From positions 914,549-978,548 of the forward strand of contig NW_021940920.1 of the NCBI RefSeq assembly GCF_004337985.1: a stretch of 64,000 bases of DNA, in the 5' to 3' direction. The stretch is from Pyricularia pennisetigena. Taxonomy: Eukaryota > Ascomycota > Sordariomycetes > Magnaporthales > Pyriculariaceae. Below, piece by piece: positions 55,462-64,000 of this stretch. The notes beneath the pieces were generated by a model. It made no database searches. It saw only the letters and a list, made by a program, of their open reading frames with translations, and was not told the DNA's origin. The position numbers and the translations under genes are program-made. How positions within the stretch are numbered: position 1 is the stretch's first letter; every line of letters begins with the position of its first letter.

Positions 55462-56948
55462 ATGTCGGAACCACCACATAGGTTCGACGAGTTCCCCGAT
55501 ACGGGCAAGGCCCGCGTCATTGTCGCCCCAGAGAACGCCGATAAGATGGAAACTCTGGTAAGCTCCAGCTTCACGGCTACATGGCAGGGTTTGCGCAAAC
55601 ATCTGAGCGATGATCGCGAACGTTGCAATGTTCTGTGGCTGTCCAATATCCTTGTTTTCTTTGCTACACTAAAACTTACACTGTCGGCATCCAACGTCCA
55701 CAGGCCCACGTGGTTCTCGACGATCTCCTTCACAACATCATCTCGGACCTGCTTCTCAAGGTACACCGGGATGAGAAAATGGCACGAGCTGCGACTGCTG
55801 CGATCAAGGTTGAAAAGCTTGCCGCCAGCTCCGCAGACACCTTACTATCCGATATCAGCCCCGATGTACGCGTCGAAACCGAAGCCGCCGTCTACGAAGA
55901 TGGAAAAGTCCTGCTTAAGGGCAACCCGCTTAAGACCACCAAGGACATCCTATGCGAAAGATGCCACCTTCCTCGTCTCCTCTATCCTACCGACGGCAAG
56001 GGCGCGAGGAAACCCGATCCTGGTGTCATCTACTGTAAAAAACACCCATACATAGAAAAGCCAAATCACGACATCTATGGCCAAACCTGGGTTCCGCAAG
56101 GGCCCGGTAGGGGAAAGAAGAAGAAGGACATGGAGAAGAAGCCCGAGGGGTCGCCAGCTCCGGGTGAGGACGGCGCGCCAGTCAAGACGGGCGCCGCGGC
56201 ACGACCGCCTAATCAGCTGTCGTTCCCGTCCGCCACGTGCAGCAAGTGCAAGCGCTGCATCTTGGTGACGCGCCTGAACAACCACATGGGCTCGTGCATC
56301 GGAAACAGTGGCCGCAACGCGAGCAGGGCGGCCGCGGAGAAAATGAAGAACGGCGGGGACGGGAACGGCACGCCGCCGTCGAGCCAGAAGGGTACGCCCC
56401 TCCCCGGCTCTCGCGCATCGAGTCCTAGGAAGCGCGACAGTGACGAGATGATTGCCGGAGGAACGGGAGACGATGCCGCCTCCAACCACGACGCCGAGGG
56501 CGACGATGACACAACTACAGCCCCCAAGAAGAAGAAGCCGAAGCCGAGCCCTGCCATTGCGGCCGTCGTGCCTAAGAAGGTCATACTCAAGACCAAGGGT
56601 CCAAAGAAGGAAAAGGTGAAGACTGGGTCAATGCTCGGCAACGAGTTTAAACTCGAAGATGAAACCAAACCGGAGAAGGAGAAAGACGGCAACTCTCAAC
56701 CGAAGCAAACGCAAGTACCCGCGCCGACGATACCACCACCCTCGGGTGCATCGGCGACACCAGTCGTGCCACCCAAGAAGAAGCTGTCAACAACAAAAAT
56801 ACCGTCGCCAGCCAAGAAGCTCAAACCTAGCAACGGACTCAAGCAGTCTCCCGTACCCCCAGTGGTTCCCAAGCCTACCGTCAAAGTTAAGGATGCAGAC
56901 GCAGGCTCGGAGTCGTCAGGCACGATGTCTTCGCCTCCACCTAAATAG
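55462..56948 (+). CDS. Sgf11-like zinc-finger protein (putative SAGA deubiquitination-module subunit)
   Basis: Probable nuclear chromatin protein of 446 residues from exons 55462-55557 and 55704-56948. After MSEPPHRFDEFPD, the spliced junction gives AHVVLDDLLHNIISDLLL, an amphipathic helix like that at the N-terminus of Sgf11. A first Cys/His cluster follows (CERCHLPRLLYP, then YCKKHPYIEKPNHDIYGQTW). The Sgf11-type finger reads CSKCKRCILVTRLNNHMGSC, followed by IGNSGRNASRAAAEKM, as in Sgf11 proteins. The last ~250 residues are a Lys/Pro/Ser-rich disordered tail. The family call rests on the finger and its downstream basic segment; it is much longer than yeast Sgf11, so another SAGA-type or transcription-regulator identity is possible. 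Confidence 0.7.
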
Positions 56949-58143
56949 GTCTCGATGTTTTCCCACCTGTTATTGCATTGTTTGGCGTTTGGTCCTCCAT
57001 GATTCATTCTAATATCTAACACAATACTGGATACTTGGCAAATGGCCTCTTGGCAACTTCACATCGGTTCATGTCAAATAAAGGGAGGCGGCACATTGTT
57101 TTTCAGTCGCTCTTCTCAGGCGATGGTCTTGATGTTGGCGCATGCAGTCGCAGCTAGCAATCTCCACCTGGGCCACACCTATGCTACCTATCCAGCTATG
57201 CCCTCCAAGGCAAACGCTTATCGACAACGCTGTATTTATAACATTTTTTTCTCTTCATCCATACATAGGACCCGATTACATGACATTGGGAATATCTTGT
57301 TTTGTTTCGTTGACTACAATGGAGGTTGGTCATATTGGGCTGGAGTTGCTGGACGTGGATTATTTCTTTGGTATTTCTAACTGTATTTTTGCCCTTGTCT
57401 TTTGAAGAGGGAATCTCCATTTGCATTGGTCATGGCAGGTATAAAAAAAAACACGGTCCTGGAGTTCTTTCGTGTCTTGTTCGGGTCCTAGACCCTCTCA
57501 TCTAGTCTCCTGTGACTTGATTTTGCTTTGTGCTTCCATCACGTCGCCGAGCCTGGTGTAGTCCACATCTTCATCTCACGGGGCGGGGGTGCGGATCACT
57601 GAGAAAGTCTACGGAATCCTGGTTAGTATCCGGTGAACGTATGATTGATATTTTCCTGACAAACGATGCGGAGAGATCCGATGTACAACATCGCCGGTGC
57701 AACTTCTAACTTCCCGCATTTTCGATGAGAACCTACTCATCTGAGGCTTGCAACTGAGGGGCTACACATACCGACAAATAGATGTGAGATCATGATTACA
57801 AGTGCCCTGCCGTCCCAATATATAATTTTTCCTTTGTTATTTTTCAATTGAGTTTGCCTTGCACACCTTTCAACATTTCTAATTGCCATCGCACACGCAA
57901 AAATCTGACATTATACGGACTTGGCAACGTTGGGGAGTGATATCAAGCCCATCTTTTGGCTGTAAATTTCACGGGCCATCCTCAAATTCAAATTCAGACC
58001 AAGCTCTTTGCATCCCCACTTTCAACTTTGAAGCTCTCATTACGAAGAATCTTCAGCTGAGCAATTGACTTCAGATCAACTATCAAACACACGGCTTTGA
58101 AGCTATCGTGAGCTGTAGTTTTATCAACCTCTCTGAGTCGGGG

Positions 58144-58188
<45 letters not shown>

Positions 58189-58227
58189 GCACAAGGAAAT
58201 CTCACCGGGAAACACTTGCAAGCCAAA
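56949..58227. other. Intergenic before cyclophilin
   Basis: Close to 1.3 kb without a supportable gene. Just before the cyclophilin start lies an uninterrupted run of 44 A (58144-58187). Confidence 0.5.
58144..58187. repeat. Poly(A) tract, 44 bases
   Basis: Uninterrupted A run ending 40 bp before the cyclophilin start codon, so it may be in the promoter or 5' UTR. Confidence 0.98.
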
Positions 58228-58798
58228 ATGGCTACCAACGTATCTATCGAGACCTCAATGGTAAAAGGTCCCCCTCTTGTTTTCGCTGATTCATCAGTTA
58301 GTTCCTCTCTTTCCCCAGCACTGACACACAAAAAAAACATATTCACAACAGGGCACCTTTGTCGTGGAGCTGTACGAGTCGCACGCGCCCAAGACGTGCA
58401 AGAACTTCAGCACGCTCGCGTCGCGGGGCTACTACGACGGCACCGTGTTCCACCGGGTGATAGGCGACTTCATGATCCAGGGCGGCGACCCGACGGGCAC
58501 GGGCCGGGGCGGCTCGTCCATCTACGGCGACAAGTTCGAGGACGAGATCCGGCAGGACCTCAAGCACACGGGCGCAGGCATCCTGTCCATGGCCAACGCC
58601 GGACCCAACACCAACGGGAGCCAGTTCTTCATCACGCTGGCGCCCACCCCTTGGCTGGACGGGAAGCACACCATCTTTGGCAGGGTCTCGAGCGGCATGG
58701 GTGTCGTCGAGAGGATGGGAAGGGTCCAGACGGATAAGTCGGAACGGCCGGTCACGGAGCTCAAGATTGTCAAGGCTAAAATCGTCGAGCAGCAGTGA
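58228..58798 (+). CDS. Peptidyl-prolyl cis-trans isomerase, PPIL1-type cyclophilin
   Basis: Cyclophilin that isomerises X-Pro bonds; the PPIL1 type is a spliceosome component. Two exons: 58228-58260 and 58352-58798, giving 159 residues, the usual single-domain size. Spliced N-terminus is [20 protein letters not shown]. Active-site segments are [40 protein letters not shown] and the Trp in [15 protein letters not shown]. The short form without insertions and the ETSMGTF opening place it with PPIL1/Cyp1 proteins, not the CypA group. The first exon is only 33 bp, just ahead of the GTAAAA donor. Confidence 0.94.
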
Positions 58799-59702
58799 AT
58801 GGGGTGCGTATTGGGACGGGATGTTTAGGTGGGGGGAGTCAGAAAATCATAAAGTGGGATTGTTACTCTGCATCGCATGGACTTTTTTTTTTTTTTTTTT
58901 TTTTTTTAGATCTATGGTCGGCAGCAAATCAGACTTTCCTACGCAAGGGTTTCATCATCTTTGACAACCATGCAAGTATCCATGGGAAACCATATCGACA
59001 ATTGGTACCTGAAGTTGAGCATAGTGATACAATGACGCCTACGCTGCAGCGTCTCCACAGTGGCTTTGGCGCCTGCCTGGGCTGTAGTGGGGCATAGGGC
59101 ATTTCATCCTGACCTGCCCTTGTGGCAGTGAATGCCATTTGATTTCCTTGGGCTTGACGACCAAAGGAGAAACGAACAGCTAGCTTTATCAACGTTCTAT
59201 GAAGAGAATCGTAGCCTCTCAACAACTTTTCGGCCGAATTCTCCGTTGTCAAACGCCCTTCCAGGGCAAATCAAGGCGCCAAGGAAGAAAGAAATAGTTG
59301 GGAAGTCGAGCTGATGAAACAGGACAACTGTCGCATTTAACGTGTCTGCCAGTTTCTCTTTGGAATTGAAGGCTCTGTTACCTGCCTCTTGGCTGCGCGA
59401 AACGGACCAACTTGGTGGTTACAGCTTGAGCACTGGAGAAGGAAGGAAGGCCCAGTCTTTCCCGGAGTACCTTTTCAGTTTGGGATTTATCAATCACTCT
59501 TTGACACCATCTTGTCTCCCGAGCGGAAATTCCTGGTCTTATGTAGCATATGCCCCGCGCAACTGAACGATTTGAAATCCCCATCTTGGTCGTTCGCATC
59601 ACTTTGCCGGCACACCTATCGTCACAGGACCTCCCTGCCTGTCCATAGGTACACCACGCAGACTAGATGTTCTAGACGTCTCTGATCGTCATACTAGCAG
59701 CC
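58799..59702. other. Intergenic between cyclophilin and signal peptide peptidase
   Basis: About 900 bp. Holds a 25-base T tract at 58883-58907 in or after the cyclophilin 3' UTR. No gene seen. Confidence 0.5.
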
Positions 59703-61664
59703 ATGGATCCTCAAGCTCCAGCGCTTGCCAACAGCACCAAGCCGCAATTGCCCCGGCTTCTAGAGACCCTCGCCGAGAACAAGGGCTTGCTCTTGCTGCA
59801 AAGTCGCATGGTTCTGACCGCCATCGCCATCATATACGTCGGCGCTCACGCGACCATTCGCCGTCCTCCATCCGCCGCGCCCCGGACTTCTAACAAGTTT
59901 GCCAAGGACAAGGATGGCAAAAATAAAAAGAAGAAAAAGGAGGAAGCCCAGTTCGTTGAAGGTTTTCAGGCTTCTGATGCCATCCTGTTCCCCATATTGG
60001 CTGGTTTAACCCTCGTCGGTCTGTACTATCTCATTCAATGGATGGACGATCCCGAGTTCATCAGTAAGATCATCAGCGGTTATTTCTCGATCGCTTCACT
60101 ATTCAGTCTCGGAAAGCTGCTCGGCGATGTTATGCACTTCACCATGAGCTTCGTCTTTCCAAACGTCTGGAAGGACGGCGAGGGCAAATTGTGGCGCTTC
60201 GATCCGGTTCGCCGACGCCAGCTGGTAAGAACCAAGGAAATAGCCGAGGAACAACGTGACGCTTCCGCCGAGGGCAACTCGGTCACTTCAGCCGACCACA
60301 CCTCCGTGGACCAGCGCGGCTTTTATCGCGACGAGTCTGGCAGCTGGCATCCCGACGAGAAGCATCTCATGCCTTTCCCCGGGCCCCTCTCGACCCTGAG
60401 CTGTGCGGATTCGACCCGAAACAAGCTCTGGGCAGTGCGGCTTCTCGCCAAGGAGCACTGGACAGTTAAGCTCGGCTTGCATGGATTCGGCAAGACCGAG
60501 TTTCAACTCACCCTTTGCGACGTTCTGGGTCTTGTGGCTGCGGCGGCCGTTGCTGCCGCTTATCAATACACTGGCGCCACAGTGCTTTCAAACATCATGG
60601 GTCTCGGCATGTGCTATGGAGCCTTTCAGCTTATGTCGCCCACTTCGTTTGCCATCGGGACCATGGTACTTGCTGGTCTATTTGTGTATGATATAGTCAT
60701 GGTCTTTTACACGTGAGATACCCCATACCCCATTTCCAGGAATTTCATGAAAGAAATGCTAACAAGCGGACTGGGCTGATTCAGACCATACATGATCACT
60801 GTGGCCACCAAGGTCGACGCCCCTATCAAGCTGACCTTCGGCGAGCCCAAGAAGGGAAGTATGCTCGGTTTAGGCGATATAGTGCTTCCGGGAATCTTCA
60901 TGTGTCTATGTCTCCGCTTCGACCTCTGGCGTCACTACCAGAGCAAGATTACAGAGACCAAGCAAAATCTCTCGTCGGAGCTTGCGGGTCAGCAAATTGC
61001 CCGAAGCCCTCAGCGTAACGAGGATGGCGCCGAGAACAAGACTATTACACAGGACGAACCTAAAATGGTCGTCGGTGAGATCGGAACCATCCAGACGAAG
61101 GCCGAGTACATCGATCCCCAAGGACGCTGGGGCGACCTGCTCTGGACGACTGGACTCAAGAAAGCAAATTCGACCGTCGGCCTCGCCTCCACGCAGTTCG
61201 CCAAGACGTACTTCATGGCCGCGGTCTGGGGCTACGCATTTGGCATGGTGCTGACCATCAGCATGCTACTGACGTTCAACCACGGGCAGCCCGCCCTGCT
61301 GTACCTGGTGCCGTGCGTCACGGGCGCCGCGTGGTTGACGGGATTCGTCAGGGGAGAGGTGGCCGATATGTGGCGATACACGGAAGACGGATCACTGGAC
61401 GTCAAGGATGTTGTCGTCACGGTTGATGCAGATGGTAAAGTTGTTGAAGAGGACCAGACAAAGGGAGAAGCTACAAACAAGGCCGCCTCGGGTGAGGCTG
61501 GCGAGAAGCTGGCGGATCAAAAATCGGTCAATGCGGACCATGAAAGCGTAGTCAAGTCTAGTTCGCAGGATGAAGCCGAGGCTCGACGCCGCGAGGGGCA
61601 CGATGTCTTCATGTTCATCCTGAGGGCGCCGGGCATTGAGGAGATGGACGAATTCGATGTTTGA
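59703..61664 (+). CDS. Signal peptide peptidase (intramembrane aspartyl protease)
   Basis: GxGD-type aspartyl protease that cuts leftover signal peptides and other TM segments inside the ER membrane. Two exons: 59703-60712 and 60785-61664, giving 629 residues. The catalytic aspartates are in FVYDIVMVFYTPYM (D330) and GSMLGLGDIVLPGIF (D368), and the PAL motif is in QPALLYLVP (506-508). The one intron falls between the YD and GLGD motifs. Several other hydrophobic helices fit the nine-TM plan. A lysine-rich loop near residue 75 (KNKKKKKEE) and a long acidic tail are fungal additions. The C-terminal region is disordered and likely cytosolic. Confidence 0.95.
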
Positions 61665-61939
61665 TATTGATACTAAGCCTGAAATCCGGTACAAGTATTG
61701 GCTAGCCTTGTCTGCAGATGCGCACACTCAAACCAAGCTTGTACTTTGACATGGAACTCTCGGTATCCCTTGGCCCTGATTTCGGGTCGGTCTGCACATC
61801 CACATTTAGGGGTTCACTTTGAACAGATTCCGTAGATTTAAGGCGCAAGCAGGCCTACGCATGATAGCTTTATATTCTTCAATACGTCTGACGAGGCCGC
61901 GCGGGGATGTATATTGGCAATATTCTGCTATAGGTTGGT

Positions 61940-63202
61940 TTACAATCTAGCCTTCGTCTCGTCTTCTTCCTTCGGTTTTAATCTCACAAGACCCTGTGTT
62001 TATAAAGTTAGTCACCGTGGAGCCAGCCGGTGAATTATGGACGGGCAAAGACTTACCTCTTGAACACACGTAGCTACAAGGACGCCTTCCTTGTTGAATA
62101 TCCTTTGGATCACTACACCCCTTCCATCCCCGGACCAGGGACTTTCCATTTCTTGGAACATCCACTCGTCCGCCTTGATGCTTCTGGGCTCGTGGAAATA
62201 GATAGTGTGGTCAAGGCTGACCATCATGCCCAGCGTGGGCCGATCAGCCCAGTCCTTCAAATCACCGCCACCATCGAACTCACTTTTTTTTTCAAAGCAG
62301 ATTGTCAGTTTAAATGCTCGCCATCATAAATCTCACGAAATATCACTCGCAAATTGAAAAGGAAAGAAAGTAACAAAGAGAAAATGACGGGCATCAACAT
62401 ACTGCAAGTCCTTGATTTGCTGCACCAACCATGGATCCAGTGTATCAATCTCCTCGACCTTGACCGGGAACCTCCACAGCTTGTGGATCCTCGAGATGGT
62501 GCCGATGAAGTAGCTGTCGCTGACGTAGGCCAGCGCGTTCATGTGGGCCTGGACGCCACCCTCGGCGCTGATCTTGCCCCTGGCCCTCGTCCACTGGCGC
62601 GACTTGCGGTTGTGGACGTCGGGGCTGTCCATGTTGGTGACCTTGATGCGGCGTGACTGGAAGGGACCCAGCCAGGCCATCTGCGGCACCTCGTCCAGGT
62701 CGTCGGTAGGAGGAGGCCCGGCGTCTGCGGGCATGCTCGCCGAGTGGCGCACAACGTTTTGGTTCTCCTTGCGCTCCGACTCGGGAGTCTCCTTGACGAA
62801 GCTGATGGTGGTGGTGAAGATGCAGCGGCCGCGCTGGCGGGCCTGGACGGTGCGCGTGGCGAAGGAGCGGCCGTCGCGCACGCGCTCGACGTGGAACAGG
62901 ATGGGCACCTCGTTGGCGCCCGCCAGCAGGAAGTAGCAGTGGCACGAGTGGGCCAGGAAGTTGGCCGGGACCGTCTTTTGGCCGGCCGCGAGGCACATGG
63001 CGATGACGGTGCCGCCAAAGATGCCTCGTGCTCCCGGGGGTTGCCACGCCGGGCGGGTGTTGGTGAAGACGTCCCGGCCGATCACGTTGAGCTCCGTCAC
63101 GTCCAGGACGTTCTCGATTGGCGCCTTGTTGGGGTCCTCTGGTGGTGGCCGAATCAATGTCGGGAAGGGGATTGCCCCGTCATCGTTGCTGTGGTCGCCC
63201 AT
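61940..63202 (-). CDS. Acyl-CoA thioesterase II (TesB-like, double hotdog)
   Basis: Hydrolyses acyl-CoA to free fatty acid and CoA, usually in peroxisomes. Three exons: 63202-62403, 62282-62057 and 61993-61940, giving 359 residues. First hotdog half: RGIFGGTVIAMCLAAG, SCHCYFLLAG, and the loop VRDGRSFATRTVQARQRGR. Second half: DWADRPTLGMMVSLDHTIYF and DEWMFQEMESP, then GVVIQRIFNKEGVLVATCVQ. The Asp of SLDHT is in the catalytic position of the TesB family. The end reads GLVRLKPKEEDETKARL; the last three residues (ARL) resemble a peroxisomal PTS1 signal. Intron 1 uses an AAAAAG acceptor. It converges on the signal peptide peptidase gene with 275 bp between stops. Confidence 0.94.
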
Positions 63203-64000
63203 GTTTGGTTGGTGGCTGATGAGCTAGTTTTCCCTCTGATAAAGGCTCCCAGCACCTAGCCTTCTAGGAGATCGACCCTCGGCAGTGTCGGCGTCGTTTG
63301 GCGTGCCGAAATTGATTTTACCGATTGTATATCCGCCAGCCTTGTGGATTTCGTTCAATTCAACACTCAAGTTTAGAGTATCTTCAAATGAAGCAATCAA
63401 GCATAAATTCTGAGTAGGCAATATTTCGGTGGGAAATAAACGCAAAATGATTTGAGCATTTGATGTCGAGGCGTTAATTTCGAAACGTCATGCTGCGGAT
63501 CCTGGCGCAGTCATGCGCAGTTATGCGCAGTCAGTTGGCAGCTTTCGGTGGTAGAATGTCAGAAGATTTTGAGAGCATGGTCCAAGGTATTTGATAATGT
63601 CAAAAAAATTGCCGAGGTTCGGCAACGCGTCAAGCTGACACGTTCAGCTAACGAATCACCAGGAAGCGCGAGACTGCCAATCCTCGTAACACTATCTGAT
63701 CTCAAATCTGTACAGTGAATGAATTGTACTGAGATTAATGGACAGCTGAGCTGCATTACGTCCTCGAGAACAAGACGAGCGAGGAAGGACCTAGACAGAT
63801 ACGACAAACTGCAATTTCCACGTGGATTCAATGCACGTGATAGCCATATATATAAGTATACTTTTGGCGCCTGTCATGGTGTAGCAGAACTTTTTGGTCT
63901 AAAAATTTTGGATGTCTCGTTTTAGAGAAAAAAAAAAAAAGAATAGTACGTTATACGTGCGCTTCAGCAGGCATATCATGGTAGTGGTTAAGTCGGCAGA
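63203..64000. other. Right-end intergenic region
   Basis: Thioesterase promoter side. About 800 bp without a supportable gene. Confidence 0.5.

Overview
The window is nuclear DNA from a filamentous ascomycete. Most genes carry short GT-AG introns (about 55-150 bp), often with a CTRAC-type branch site, and the gene set is fungal: an ANAPC5-type APC subunit, a DUF7708/NB-ARC/TPR NLR-like protein, a Pth11-type rhodopsin-domain receptor, fungal P450s and small secreted proteins. APN2, APC5 and COX13 lie together, which is the block that flanks the mating-type (MAT) locus in many Sordariomycetes, so MAT probably lies just beyond the left edge. A member of Sordariomycetes is likely. Magnaporthales is possible (CCTACCTGCC-type tracts, isolated repeat islands) but this is a guess.

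Layout. 0-14 kb: APN2 (-) and APC5 (+) share a promoter; a P450 (-), COX13 (-) and a second P450 (+) follow. 14.9-19 kb: dipeptidyl peptidase III (+) converges on an unrecognised tail-anchored protein (-). 20-23.3 kb: an NLR-like STAND protein (+), divergent from that membrane protein. 24.9-27.5 kb: a PA-TM-RING ubiquitin ligase (-). 30-37.3 kb: SLU7 (-) and REV3 (+) share a 476-bp promoter. 37.5-39.2 kb: a secreted type-B carboxylesterase (-). 41.2-42.7 kb: a Pth11-like receptor whose 5' end is lost in a 629-base gap. 42.7-50 kb: an accessory compartment with a 45-bp inverted-repeat pair 3 kb apart, two ~450-bp direct repeats with RIP-like transitions, two small secreted cysteine-rich proteins and a possible 50-residue membrane protein. 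51-52.3 kb: a Naa50-like acetyltransferase with an N-terminal PIP box. 52.9-53.7 kb: a decayed Pth11-like receptor. 55.4-63.2 kb: housekeeping genes, namely an Sgf11-like zinc-finger protein, a PPIL1-type cyclophilin, signal peptide peptidase and acyl-CoA thioesterase II (-).

Functional themes. APN2 (abasic-site repair) and REV3 (translesion synthesis) are both genome-maintenance genes. APN2 and the Naa50-like protein each carry a consensus PCNA-binding motif. SLU7 and the cyclophilin are splicing-related. The two P450s have no PKS, NRPS or terpene synthase beside them here, so no biosynthetic cluster can be claimed. All intron-exon models are by eye: frame continuity was checked at every junction, but no transcript data were available.
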